64,000 nucleotides of DNA from Gammaproteobacteria bacterium (GTDB taxonomy: Bacteria; Pseudomonadota; Gammaproteobacteria; Pseudomonadales; Azotimanducaceae). The notes under the pieces are model-generated. The model ran no database searches. It was given only the letters and a program-made list of their open reading frames with translations, and was not told where the DNA came from. This document shows positions 1-9,223 of this stretch, piece after piece. The first letter of the stretch is position 1; every line of letters starts with the position of its first letter. The position numbers and the translations under genes are program-made. Location: contig JAPPND010000244.1 of NCBI GenBank assembly GCA_028818795.1, positions 1-64,000 on the forward strand. The letters are read 5' to 3'.

Positions 1-200
1 GGCGTTGGTCATGCCTCAGCAATTGGGCGGTGAACACCAGGCCACGATGAAACCTAGAGCGCGATGCAGTGAAGTAGTGTCGTCCACGAATCGTTGAGCC
101 CTATGTCTCGACCCTCACTGCGTCGCTTTATCTGGGACTGATGGCCATGGCCAAGGCGCCGTTCGGAAGCGTAGAAGTTGCTCTGCTGGGTAGCATGCAG
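1..200. other. left-edge stretch, no gene recognised
   Basis: I see no convincing coding region, RNA gene or repeat between the window edge and the stop codon of the DUF4238 gene. Only short open frames without recognisable protein character are present. Confidence 0.5.
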
Positions 201-1316
201 CTAGATTCTGGTAGTTCGCTTCACGCGGTAGAGCCCGGCGCGCATGTCATCTGGTGGAGTCCGGTGCCAGGGCTGTGGGGGCAACCTCATGCGGTACATT
301 TGCGCGCGGTCGTGCAGGGGAATCTTTAGCATTTGCTTGTTGACTCGGATCTTGCTCATGCGAAGCGTGAGGGGAAGAAGAGGCTCGAACGAATGGAGGA
401 TAGCCCTGGAGGTGCCGTCCGGGTGTTCCACGGCTTCGGTTTCGACGAAGGTGGCACGGGTTTTGGGTCGCCGATGCGACAGGTCGCTGCACTGGGCAAT
501 CACCTTCTTGAAACCGCTACGGCCGGCGAAATAGACATTGTGGTGCGCATTCAAGATCTGGAGCGAATTGAGCTGCGCCACATCGAACTCGCGCGCTAGC
601 CTAGATGCGCGTGAGCCGGGGCTGGACTCTGGAACGTCATAGACGTCGCGGTCGTAGAGAATGATCAGCTTCCGCGGTGAAATCGGCCAGAAAGCCTGCA
701 GGCCCGCGCAATTCCAGCCATTGACTCCGTTGTCGGTAATCCCTTGGCAATATTGATTGTGGAGAACGACCGGATCGTCGCTCGTGATGAGCTCCCGAGA
801 GGTCGTATTGATGAACAGATGCGCCCGCAAGTGGAGGGCCAGAGGCATGATTACGGCTGCGGCACTAAGCGGCATCGCAACCGAATAGACGTTCCTCAGC
901 TTGACGTTGTCGGGATCGAGGTCGGCAAGCTCCGGGTGGCTCTCCATGACGAGACGACCCAAGAACTCGGTCACCGCGTCGTTGGACTTGGCAGCATTGG
1001 ACGTCCGGAGCTTCTGGAACACGATGAACCCAAGGAGGGACCGCCAGTCAGCCGATTCCGCGTCGGGAAGGTGACCTGCCGCCTCGACCTCGCGTATCAC
1101 GCGAGCGGCTTGTGCTTCCAGGTCGGCGAAGGAATTCTCGAGATTCGGTGCAAACTCGTAGAAGTTGTGGCGTGAGCACTGGTGCTTGATGCTCGCGTCC
1201 GTTATGAGCCGCTGCCGCGAGAAGTTGTAAAGGTTCGTCCGCTTGGGTGCTGACGAGAAGTACCGCAAGTAGAACTGCGGAACGAGGTGGTTCTCCCTCT
1301 TGACTTGGTTGGTCAA
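201..1316 (-). CDS. DUF4238 domain-containing protein
   Basis: A 371-residue protein whose N-terminus (NHLVPQFYLRYFS, about residues 9-21) is the hallmark of the DUF4238 family, whose members nearly all begin with a His-x-VPQFYLR-type motif. The family function is unknown, although members are frequent in defence and mobile islands. The chosen start is TTG at 1316, since the family motif lies only a few residues inside it; no clear ribosome binding site is visible. The gene is convergent with nothing and sits alone at the edge of the defence cluster. No signal peptide or membrane segment is seen. The family call is firm, the function unknown. Confidence 0.8.
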   Translation of the reverse strand: MTNQVKRENHLVPQFYLRYFSSAPKRTNLYNFSRQRLITDASIKHQCSRHNFYEFAPNLENSFADLEAQAARVIREVEAAGHLPDAESADWRSLLGFIVFQKLRTSNAAKSNDAVTEFLGRLVMESHPELADLDPDNVKLRNVYSVAMPLSAAAVIMPLALHLRAHLFINTTSRELITSDDPVVLHNQYCQGITDNGVNGWNCAGLQAFWPISPRKLIILYDRDVYDVPESSPGSRASRLAREFDVAQLNSLQILNAHHNVYFAGRSGFKKVIAQCSDLSHRRPKTRATFVETEAVEHPDGTSRAILHSFEPLLPLTLRMSKIRVNKQMLKIPLHDRAQMYRMRLPPQPWHRTPPDDMRAGLYRVKRTTRI

Positions 1317-1493
1317 CGTCTATTGCAGGCCCGAGCGAGCCTTGGGGCGTGGGTGTTCGAAGATGTACGATTCTAGTCGGTGCGGGTTGGTGAGGCCAGA
1401 TCGAAAAAGGCGAGGTCGTGCCGCGTTTCTGCGTCGCCTTCGCTACGTGTACGGGGCTTTAAGGATTGGCTCCGGCGGGGTATCGTTCGGGGT

Positions 1494-1775
1494 GTGATCC
1501 GGAGCTTCAAGGACCGAAGGACAAGGCGTTTTTTCGAGGGACATCGTGTCGCGGCCTTTCAGGGGTTTGCTGATCAGGCGGTTCGGCGGCTGACGTTGCT
1601 GGCCAGCGCCAAGTCGCTCGGTGACCTCGCCGCGCTGCCGAGCAATCGGCTCGAGTCGTTGCGCGGTGACCGAGAGGGTCAGTACAGCATCCGGTCAACG
1701 CGCAGTGGCGCGTTTGCTTCCAGCTGGAGCGTACACGGGCCATACGACGTGGAGATCGTGGACTACCACCGTTAG
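1494..1775 (+). pseudogene. higB: HigB-type toxin with a compensated double frameshift
   Basis: A RelE/ParE-fold toxin of the HigB family starting at GTG 1494 (93 codons). The N-terminus (VIRSFKDRRTRRFFEG) and the end (DVEIVDYHR) are typical, and the gene precedes higA by 10 bases. Between about 1695 and 1732, however, the frame reads unlike HigB. Shifting by one base over that segment restores the family motif NAQWRVCFQ, after which the normal frame resumes at WSVHGPYDVE. This implies a one-base loss near 1694 and a one-base gain near 1731. The conserved core strand that binds mRNA in HigB/RelE toxins is therefore scrambled although the frame stays open. Either a detoxified allele or two sequencing errors. 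Confidence 0.72.
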
Positions 1776-1785
1776 GAGAACGAAG

Positions 1786-2091
1786 GTGGACATCAAGAAC
1801 GGGATGAGGCCGGTACATCCGGGCGAGACACTCAGCGAGGAGATCGAGGCCGCGGGCGTATCGGCGGGTGTGTTGTCGACGGCGCTCGACGTGCCGCTGA
1901 GCCGGGTGACCCAGATTCTGGAGGGCCGCCAAGGGATCACGGCCGATACGGCCTTGCGGCTAGCACGCTATTTCGGGACGAGTCCGCAGATCTGGTTGAG
2001 TCTCCAGCAGACGTGGGAACTGCGCCGGGCGGAGTCCGAGGTTGGACGGCAGATCACAAAGAGGGTTACTCCCCGTCAGTCGGCGGCGTAG
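1786..2091 (+). CDS. higA: HigA-type antitoxin, XRE helix-turn-helix
   Basis: About 101 residues. The sequence RPVHPGETLSEEIEAAGVS followed by a lambda-repressor-like helix-turn-helix (SRVTQILEGRQGITADTALRLARYFG) is the standard HigA signature. It would bind and neutralise HigB and repress the higBA promoter. GTG 1786 is chosen because AGGAG at 1774-1778 sits 7 bases upstream and overlaps the higB stop; ATG 1804 is the alternative. Cotranscription with higB is likely. The protein looks complete, unlike its partner toxin. Confidence 0.85.
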   Translation: MDIKNGMRPVHPGETLSEEIEAAGVSAGVLSTALDVPLSRVTQILEGRQGITADTALRLARYFGTSPQIWLSLQQTWELRRAESEVGRQITKRVTPRQSAA

Positions 2092-2370
2092 CTAGGGTTT
2101 CCTGTTGGGGTTTGCGACGCGTGGCTTGTGGGGAGCGGTCTCGTACTCAAGGGCGCTGCCTTGAACCCACTGCCCCAAGGCCCGCACCGTCACGGGATGC
2201 TCATTGCCGCAGAGCGCACATTCGCACACGGTAGGGACACGCCAACCTGCTTCAAGAAGCTGATTGAAGCGGGTGTCGCGCTGGACGTTGTCATCGAGCT
2301 TCGCTTGCCAGAATTCCGGCCTTGTCGCTCGGGTGGTCGCATGCGGGCTCCGTTCATGGCGGCCCGACGA
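2092..2370 (-). pseudogene. C-terminal remnant of a Vsr-type mismatch endonuclease
   Basis: The minus strand between 2370 and the TAG at 2092-2094 reads TRPEFWQAKLDDNVQRDTR, then FNQLLEAGWRVPTVCECALC. This closely fits the end of very-short-patch-repair (Vsr) endonucleases (typically TRPEFWxxKxxxNxxRDxxxxxxLxxxGWRVxxVWEC). No start codon precedes it in frame: a TGA lies at 2371-2373, and the Vsr N-terminal half with the catalytic Asp is absent. Vsr genes are normally partners of C5-cytosine methyltransferases because they repair T:G mismatches from 5-methylcytosine deamination. This remnant lies head-to-head with such a methyltransferase, which supports the identification. Inactive as it stands. 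Confidence 0.72.
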
Positions 2371-2388
2371 TCAATCCGCTAGAAGGCG

Positions 2389-4035
2389 ATGAGGAAACCC
2401 GTTCCAGTAGTCGACCTGTTCTCGGGCCCTGGTGGCCTGGCAGAAGGATTCGCGGCGCTCCAAACGAAGGGCGGTAGAAGCCGTTACCGGATTGAACTTT
2501 CGATCGAGATGGATGAGGTCGCGCATCGCACCTTGCGACTGCGGGCGTTCCTGCGCAAGTTCCGGGCATTCCCGGACGAGTACTACGAGTACGTGAACGG
2601 CCTGCTGCCGAGCGAGCCGGATTGGGCGACGCTCTATTCGGAGGAATGGGAAGAGTCAGGCAACGAGACCCCGCGGGTCGAGCTCGGCACTGACGAGGCA
2701 ACGAAGCTCCTGAGAAAGAGAGTTCGCGCGATTCGCAGGAAGCACGGGACCAGAACCGTGCTCCTTGGCGGACCTCCATGTCAGTCCTATTCGGTTGCTG
2801 GCCGTGCTAGGAACGCGGGCAATCCGAACTACGACATCAACGAGGATGAGCGGCTGTCGCTGTACAAGGAGTACGCGATGGTACTTGGCAAGCTCCAACC
2901 CTGGATCGCGGTGATGGAGAACGTCAAGGGCATGCTCTCCGCAGAGTACGAGGGCGCGCGTGTATTCGACGACGTGATGGCGGCGCTGCAGAACGCCGGG
3001 GGAAGGAACCGTTACAGATTGTTGGCACTGGCACCAGCTACGGGAAGCCACTCTTGGAAGGATGGCCTAGAACCCAAGGACTTTTTGGTTCGGGCCGAAG
3101 AGCACGGGGTGCCGCAGCGAAGGCACCGGGTTTTCGTCATCTGCATACGAACCGATGTGGCGGCGACGTTGCCTGAGGGGATGTTCCCGAAGCTGAAACC
3201 TCGGGAAGAGCAAGTCGTTCTGAGCGACGTGGTCGGGGAAATGCCGCAGCTGCGAAGCAGGCTCAGTCGCGGAGACGATGGCGGCGCATGGCAAAGCGCA
3301 GTCGAGGACGCGTACGGTTTGGTGGGAAAGCACTTGCCCGAGTTGTCGCGGAGCCAAGAACGGAAGTTCCGGAGCGCGTTGAAGCTGGCGCGGAAGTCGG
3401 CAAGCGGCGAGCCGCTTCCCTTCCGCGACCTCTCGGTGATTGGTGCGGCGGGCGTAGCCAGTTCCTGCCCAGAGAGTCTCCGGGACTGGTTCCGTGATGA
3501 GAATCTGAAGAGGTTGCCGAACAACGAAACCAGGGGCCATATTCGCGAGGACATCGGGCGGTATCTTTACGCAGCAGCCTTCGCTCGGACCTTCGGAAGA
3601 TCGCCGCGTGCCGAGGACTTCCCGAGTGAACTCGCACCGGAGCACGCCAACTGGAAGTCCGGGAAGTTTGCGGACCGTTTTCGCGTGCAATTGGCAGACA
3701 AGCCGTCCACAACCATCACCAGCCACATCTCGAAGGACGGGCACTACTTCATACATCCCGATCCAAGCCAATGCAGGAGTCTCACGGTTCGGGAAGTGGC
3801 CCGCCTGCAGACCTTTCCGGACAACTATCTCTTCCGTGGCGGCCGAACGCAGCAGTACGTTCAAGTCGGCAACGCTGTACCCCCATATCTGGCACATCAG
3901 ATTGCCGAGCAGGTCGTGAAGGTCGTCTGGCATCGGGACCGGAAGTTGCAGCGGTCTGTTCGACAGCAACAGCAGATGGCGAACGGAACTCGTCGCCTGC
4001 GCGGACGGTCTGGTGGCAAGTCCAACAGACGTTAG
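2389..4035 (+). CDS. DNA (cytosine-5-)-methyltransferase of the MORC/Z1/AIPR system
   Basis: A 548-residue C5 methyltransferase with motifs in canonical order: motif I PVVDLFSGPGG (about residues 5-15), motif IV GGPPCQSYSVAGR with the catalytic Cys (about 127), motif VI ENVKGML (about 177), motif VIII QRRHRVFV (about 243), then a target-recognition region of about 200 residues, and motifs IX-X ending QVGNAVPPYLA (about 493). It should methylate cytosine at an unknown target using S-adenosylmethionine, marking host DNA. It is the first gene of a five-gene operon with overlapping ends, and its stop overlaps the next start by 23 bases if GTG 4013 is used. ATG 2389 follows weak AAGG-type spacing. 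Confidence 0.92.
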   Translation: MRKPVPVVDLFSGPGGLAEGFAALQTKGGRSRYRIELSIEMDEVAHRTLRLRAFLRKFRAFPDEYYEYVNGLLPSEPDWATLYSEEWEESGNETPRVELGTDEATKLLRKRVRAIRRKHGTRTVLLGGPPCQSYSVAGRARNAGNPNYDINEDERLSLYKEYAMVLGKLQPWIAVMENVKGMLSAEYEGARVFDDVMAALQNAGGRNRYRLLALAPATGSHSWKDGLEPKDFLVRAEEHGVPQRRHRVFVICIRTDVAATLPEGMFPKLKPREEQVVLSDVVGEMPQLRSRLSRGDDGGAWQSAVEDAYGLVGKHLPELSRSQERKFRSALKLARKSASGEPLPFRDLSVIGAAGVASSCPESLRDWFRDENLKRLPNNETRGHIREDIGRYLYAAAFARTFGRSPRAEDFPSELAPEHANWKSGKFADRFRVQLADKPSTTITSHISKDGHYFIHPDPSQCRSLTVREVARLQTFPDNYLFRGGRTQQYVQVGNAVPPYLAHQIAEQVVKVVWHRDRKLQRSVRQQQQMANGTRRLRGRSGGKSNRR

Positions 4036-5524
4036 GCTGGATATGGTCCGTCAAGAACTGGAGTTGGCTCCGCGCGCATCGGCGCTCGCGGAGAGTCTGC
4101 GGGACATGGGCTACTCGCTGCGAACTGCCCTTGCGGATGTGATCGACAACTCCATCACGGCGGGTGCCCGGAACATCGATCTGCTCGCAGACACGCACGA
4201 TCAAATACCGGCGATCGGTGTGCTTGACGACGGTTGTGGCATGACGCGCCCGGAGGTGCTGGAGGCGATGAGACCGGGCAGCCGGAATCCTCTCGAACTC
4301 CGAGACGCCGACGACCTCGGTCGGTTCGGTTTGGGACTCAAGACCGCATCGTTCTCGCAATGCCGGCGGGTGACCGTGTACACGCGAAAGGAGGGAGTCG
4401 CAACGCGGGCGTCCTGGGACCTCGACACGGTGGCGGCGCGGGACAAGTGGGTCGTTGAAGTCGGCGACTCGGAGGCTGGGATTCGGTGGTCGGAGTGCCT
4501 GATTGGTGATGGCACGCTGGTCGTTTGGGAGAAGCTGGACCGGTTGATCGGGTCAGACGAACAGACTGAGCGGAGCGACTTGGTACGTCAGCTCGACGAT
4601 GCGGCCTCGCATCTGGAATTCGTGTTCCACCGGTTCATTGGCGGCCGCGGCCGTAGAAAAGTAACCATGTCGCTTAACGGTCGCGAGTTGAGAGCATTCG
4701 ATCCATTCAACTCGAACCATCCCGCGACCCAACATCACGCGGAGGAAGTCATCAGCCTGGATGGGAGGGAGATCCGCATCTGGCCCGTGACGTTGCCGCA
4801 TCACGACAAGGTCGAGAAGGCGGAGTGGGAAAGACTGGCGGGCCCGGAAGGCTATGTGAGCAACCAGGGGTTTTATCTCTACCGCAATCGCAGGCTGATT
4901 CTGCATGGAACATGGTTCCGCTTGGCCCGGCAACTTGAGCTCACGAAACTCGCCCGCGTCGGAATTGACATCCCGAACACGCTGGACGCGGAATGGAAGA
5001 TAGACGTCAAGAAGGCGTCCGCTCAGCCACCAGCCCCGGTGCGGCAGCGACTGCGCAGAATCATCGACAGAATGGGCGTGCCGTCCCGGCGCACGTACAC
5101 CGGGCGGGGCACGAAGCTCACCAGCGAAAGCCGGCTGCCGGTGTGGGAACGGAAACAGGACAAGAACCGCATTTCATACGAAATCAACGGCGGACACCCT
5201 CTGATTGCCGCATTCCGCGAAGAGATGGGCGACGAGCGAGCCAACGAGTTCGATCGCATTCTGAGCGTCATCGCCGCAGCGTTGCCCGTCGAGGCATTGC
5301 ACGTGGATGTCAGCGCGAACCCCGAGGCCGTGGGTTCGCCACCGATCGCTCTCGAGGAGCTGGGGACAATCGTGTCCTCGATGTGGGGCATCCTGCGGGC
5401 TCGAGAGTTGTCAGCCAGACAGATCAAGGACTGGATGCGCTCCGCGGAGCCGTTTAGGAGCGACTGGCAAAGGACGTTGAGATTCATCGAGGATCTGGAA
5501 CAGCACATGACGGATGGCGCATGA
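4013..5524 (+). CDS. GHKL ATPase of the MORC/MutL-like restriction-associated family
   Basis: About 503 residues with the GHKL ATP-binding fold: N-box ADVIDNSITAGA (about residue 42), G1 LDDGCGM (about 72) and G2 GRFGLGLKTAS (about 105). The general-base position usually Glu in the N-box is Asp here. The remainder resembles the S5-fold and linker of MORC/MutL relatives found in bacterial restriction-modification operons. Such proteins are predicted to clamp DNA in an ATP-dependent way. GTG 4013 overlaps the methyltransferase; ATG 4043 is the alternative start. The TGA at 5522-5524 overlaps the next ATG (ATGA), so translational coupling is likely. No membrane segments. Confidence 0.88.
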   Translation: MASPTDVRLDMVRQELELAPRASALAESLRDMGYSLRTALADVIDNSITAGARNIDLLADTHDQIPAIGVLDDGCGMTRPEVLEAMRPGSRNPLELRDADDLGRFGLGLKTASFSQCRRVTVYTRKEGVATRASWDLDTVAARDKWVVEVGDSEAGIRWSECLIGDGTLVVWEKLDRLIGSDEQTERSDLVRQLDDAASHLEFVFHRFIGGRGRRKVTMSLNGRELRAFDPFNSNHPATQHHAEEVISLDGREIRIWPVTLPHHDKVEKAEWERLAGPEGYVSNQGFYLYRNRRLILHGTWFRLARQLELTKLARVGIDIPNTLDAEWKIDVKKASAQPPAPVRQRLRRIIDRMGVPSRRTYTGRGTKLTSESRLPVWERKQDKNRISYEINGGHPLIAAFREEMGDERANEFDRILSVIAAALPVEALHVDVSANPEAVGSPPIALEELGTIVSSMWGILRARELSARQIKDWMRSAEPFRSDWQRTLRFIEDLEQHMTDGA

Positions 5525-8226
5525 ACGAAGTCGAACGGCTGAGAGTGATGGCGCAGGGGCTCCTAGCGCGCGAGTTTCCGACCCAGGAACGGATACGGGA
5601 GGTGATCGAGGAAGTCCGGCCCGCGTGTCCCGGAGTGACGGATGCGGAAGCGGAGGCGTTGGCGATCCAGTTCGAGGAAATGCACGGCGTGCGCATGGCC
5701 GATGGTGCAGCGCTTCAGGATCGCGGATTTGAACCTTGGCTCGACGCCGCTCGTTCTGGGATCGACTTCTACTATTGGGACCGATACCGGCTGCTCATGG
5801 CAGAAAAAGGACTGTCTGGGCAGGTACTTGGCGGGCTCGGCAATGTAACCGACCGAGTCTTGGGGTTGCTCGAAAACCCGAACAAGCCGGGACAGTGGGA
5901 CCGGCGCGGCATGGTCATGGGCCATGTGCAGTCAGGGAAGACGGCCAACTACGTCGGGGTGGTGTCGAAGGCCGCAGACGCCGGGTACCGTGTGATCATC
6001 ATCATCGCCGGGTCGCAGAACAAGCTGCGCAACCAGACGCAACGGCGAGTGGACGAGGGCTTCATCGGGTTCAGCAGCATGTCGGCGGGTGGCAGCGCTC
6101 TGCCAAGACGGAATGTGACGGGAGTTGGCCGGCACGATTCCCTCCGTCAGCCCGTGGCGTTTACGACGTCTTACAAGGACTTCCACAAGGGCATCGCGCA
6201 AAGCCTGAATCTCAGGCTGCAAAATCTGCAGGAGCCTGCGGTGTTCGTCATCAAGAAGAACACAAGCACGTTGCGGAACCTCATCGACTGGCTGAAGACG
6301 CACAACGCTGCCTTAGGTACCGAGACGATCGGCGATCCAATGCTCCTGATCGACGATGAAGCGGACAATGCGTCGATCAACATCCAGCACCGGGCGAAGC
6401 GAGTGTCGAGGATCAACGGGCAGATCAGGGAACTTCTGAAGCTGTTTGATCGCAGCTGCTACGTCGGGTACACGGCCACGCCATTCGCGAACATCTTCAT
6501 AGACCCCGACACGGACGATCAGATGGTGGGACACGACCTGTTCCCGCGCGACTTCATCGTGAGCCTTGATGCTCCAACGAACTATTTCGGTCCATCGAGG
6601 GTGTTCCGAGACAACGCGACAATTGTACTCAAGGACCTGGAAGACTATGCCAACTTGCTGCCAACGTCGCACAAAATCGACCACTGGGTGACTGAGTTGC
6701 CAGATAGCCTGCGCGAGGCCGTACGCGTGTTCATCGTGGCTCGCGCGATCAGGCTGGTGCGGGGACAGAGCCAAGCGCACAACTCGATGCTCGTGAACGT
6801 GTCTCGGTTCATGAACGTGCAACGACAGATCCGCGACGAAATCCACTCGTTCGTTGAGCAGATTCGGTCGAGCGTGCGCGTGAACGGCGCCAAGCGGGTT
6901 GACCTGGCGATCCGAGATCCAGAGATGGCGGCGCTGCGTCACGTATTCGATGAGCACTACGGCGCAACCTGTGACGAGGATTGGGTGGACGTCCAAGCCC
7001 AGCTTCACGAGAGCGTGAGTGCGATCAGCATAGTCGAGGTCAACAGCCGGGCCGCCGGGGCGCTTGACTATGCGGAGCACGAGGCGAGCGGCCTGAATGT
7101 GATCGCTGTCGGAGGGCTATCCCTGTCGCGCGGCTTGACGCTCGAAGGGCTGACGGTGAGCTACTTCCTGCGACGATCAATGATGTATGACACTTTGTTC
7201 CAGATGGGGCGTTGGTTCGGGTATCGCGACGGATACGAGGACTTGTGCCGCGTGTGGATGCCAGAGGAGGCGCAGGGCTGGTACGACCACATCGCGGATT
7301 CGATCGATGAACTCCGCGACGAACTGGCACGCATGCAAAGCGCCAATGCGACGCCTAGGGACTTCGGCCTGAAGGTACGGAGCCATCCCGACACCCTGGT
7401 GGTCACTGCGCGGAACAAGATCGGGACAGGCCAAGACCACACGGTGCTCATCGGGCTTGCAAACAGATTCGTGGAAACGGCGATTCTCCGCCGCGACCAA
7501 ATCACCCTCCGGAACAACCTGCGTGCCGTGGAGCAGTTGGCGGATGGGATGGGGAAGGGCGGCCAAGCCCCGGAGGACGGCGAGGAATTGAATGGTAGTC
7601 GTTTGGTGCGAGATGTGCCCGTGACCGCAGTGGATGCATTCCTCAGACTGTTCAAGAACCACCCCGGATCCTTCGCGACGGAGAGCGAACCGGTTCGACG
7701 GTACATTGCCGCACGGGCTGAAGGGGAGTTGAGCAAGTGGGATGTGCTCTTTGCCGGTGTGCGACGCAGGACTGCGAATTCGTTGGTCGACACCAGGTTG
7801 GGATTCCCGCTGGTGTGTCAGCGGCGGACGCCGGGAACGCGAAGCGACACCTCGATGCTGATGGTGACGAACAAGCAACGGGTGAGTTCGCGCGGCATCA
7901 CGAAGGTCGGGCTAACGGAAGAGGAGGCCCGGATAGCGGAGGACAGATACGATACACAGGAGTCACGGTCAGGCGGCGGGACCAACTACCCGGACTGGAT
8001 TTACGGCCGGGCTCGCCGAAAGCCGTTACTAGTGATCCACCTGCTGGCGATAGGGAAGGACGGAGAGGACCTGAGCTCCACCAGCCCGGTTGCGGCATGG
8101 AGTATCAGCTTTCCCGGGACGCGGCTCGCAGAGACAAAGGTCGAGTACGTTGTCAACACGACTTGGTACCGCGAGCACTTCGGCGACGATGATTCGGACG
8201 ACGAGTTCGACGAAGACGATGACTGA
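5521..8226 (+). CDS. Z1 domain-containing superfamily II helicase/endonuclease component
   Basis: A 901-residue protein with Z1-family hallmarks: Walker A in GHVQSGKTANYVG (about residue 137), Walker B LLIDDEADNASIN (about 277), motif III-like YVGYTATPFAN (about 316), GLSLSRGLTLEGLTV and the arginine-finger motif QMGRWFGYR (about 560). Z1 proteins are helicase-fold ATPases found with MORC ATPases, DNA methylases and PD-(D/E)XK nucleases in predicted restriction systems. It probably translocates on or remodels unmodified DNA for the nuclease encoded next. The C-terminus is strongly acidic (about 14 Asp/Glu among the last 18). ATGA overlap with the gene before and an 8-base overlap with the gene after. 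Confidence 0.93.
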   Translation: MNEVERLRVMAQGLLAREFPTQERIREVIEEVRPACPGVTDAEAEALAIQFEEMHGVRMADGAALQDRGFEPWLDAARSGIDFYYWDRYRLLMAEKGLSGQVLGGLGNVTDRVLGLLENPNKPGQWDRRGMVMGHVQSGKTANYVGVVSKAADAGYRVIIIIAGSQNKLRNQTQRRVDEGFIGFSSMSAGGSALPRRNVTGVGRHDSLRQPVAFTTSYKDFHKGIAQSLNLRLQNLQEPAVFVIKKNTSTLRNLIDWLKTHNAALGTETIGDPMLLIDDEADNASINIQHRAKRVSRINGQIRELLKLFDRSCYVGYTATPFANIFIDPDTDDQMVGHDLFPRDFIVSLDAPTNYFGPSRVFRDNATIVLKDLEDYANLLPTSHKIDHWVTELPDSLREAVRVFIVARAIRLVRGQSQAHNSMLVNVSRFMNVQRQIRDEIHSFVEQIRSSVRVNGAKRVDLAIRDPEMAALRHVFDEHYGATCDEDWVDVQAQLHESVSAISIVEVNSRAAGALDYAEHEASGLNVIAVGGLSLSRGLTLEGLTVSYFLRRSMMYDTLFQMGRWFGYRDGYEDLCRVWMPEEAQGWYDHIADSIDELRDELARMQSANATPRDFGLKVRSHPDTLVVTARNKIGTGQDHTVLIGLANRFVETAILRRDQITLRNNLRAVEQLADGMGKGGQAPEDGEELNGSRLVRDVPVTAVDAFLRLFKNHPGSFATESEPVRRYIAARAEGELSKWDVLFAGVRRRTANSLVDTRLGFPLVCQRRTPGTRSDTSMLMVTNKQRVSSRGITKVGLTEEEARIAEDRYDTQESRSGGGTNYPDWIYGRARRKPLLVIHLLAIGKDGEDLSSTSPVAAWSISFPGTRLAETKVEYVVNTTWYREHFGDDDSDDEFDEDDD

Positions 8227-9223
8227 CGATCCGTGGGAAGAGATCGTGGTCTCGCCGGAGGCGAGCGAGATAAGTGCGCGGCGGATACCTGACGCGGGAT
8301 CGACTGCGTGGGCACTCTATTGGGGCGTCGACGCGCAACGGCACTGTCTTCTGATCCTCCAGGTAGGCTCGGGACATCGCAAATCTCAACGTCTGCCGCG
8401 GCTCAGGGGGCTGTCGGTGGAGGCATCCCCCACCGAGGGCGGGTCTGGCGAACGGGTGATCATCCGTCTGACCGATCGTGAGCAGCGAGAAGTGTTTCAC
8501 CGGTTCTGTGTGGATGTCGTGGAAGCCACGCGCGTGGCGAGATCGGCTGGCGAAGCGATTGAACGGTTTCTAGCGAGAACATGGCGCTGGCACCGCCTGC
8601 TCCGGAGCGGCCAGGACGGGAGGCTGTCGGAAGAGGAGCAGAAGGGCCTCATCGGAGAGCTACGCGTGATCGAACGGTGCTTGCTTGAAGTGATTGACGC
8701 GCGGGATGCCGTGGAGGGCTGGACCGGCCCCATGGGCGCGCCGAAGGACTTCGAGATCGGAATGGTGGGGATTGAGGCCAAGGCTCGCTCGCCGCAACGG
8801 GCGGAGGTTCGCATCTCTTCGGTGGACCAGTTGGACTCCGCCGGAATGACTAGGCTGTTCCTGAACGTCATCGAGGTCGGGGCGGCGTTCGACGACTCGG
8901 CGACGGCGGTCACGGTCACCGACTTGGCGATGCGAGTAAGGAGTCGTATTGAGTCACTGGACATGTCTGCGGCCATCGTTTTCGACGAGCGGCTCGCGGC
9001 GACTGGCTTCGATTGGGAAGATGACTACTCGGACAGGCGTTGGAGTATCGGAGACGAAGTGCTGTACGAAGTGGCCGATGGGTTTCCGCGGCTCACGCCC
9101 TCGATGGTCCCCGCCGCAGTCGATGACGTCCGCTACACGATCACTATGGCTGGCTGCGAGAGCTTTCGTGTCGCTCAAGCAGCTCTCGCCGAAGCGATCA
9201 CGGGAGACACAGATGGACCTTAA
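8219..9223 (+). CDS. DUF4420-type PD-(D/E)XK nuclease
   Basis: A 334-residue protein starting at ATG 8219 inside the end of the Z1 gene. The nuclease core is visible: a helix GLIGELRVIERCLL with the first Glu (about 146), then a GPMGAPKDFEIG strand with the Asp (about 175), then GIEAKARS with the E-x-K signature (about 185). DUF4420/PD-(D/E)XK-motif proteins are the predicted cleavage subunit of MORC/Z1-associated restriction systems. It would cut DNA lacking the methyltransferase mark, presumably in a complex with the helicase and MORC ATPase. The gene overlaps AIPR downstream by 11 bases. Substrate and cleavage position are unknown. Confidence 0.87.
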   Translation: MTDDPWEEIVVSPEASEISARRIPDAGSTAWALYWGVDAQRHCLLILQVGSGHRKSQRLPRLRGLSVEASPTEGGSGERVIIRLTDREQREVFHRFCVDVVEATRVARSAGEAIERFLARTWRWHRLLRSGQDGRLSEEEQKGLIGELRVIERCLLEVIDARDAVEGWTGPMGAPKDFEIGMVGIEAKARSPQRAEVRISSVDQLDSAGMTRLFLNVIEVGAAFDDSATAVTVTDLAMRVRSRIESLDMSAAIVFDERLAATGFDWEDDYSDRRWSIGDEVLYEVADGFPRLTPSMVPAAVDDVRYTITMAGCESFRVAQAALAEAITGDTDGP

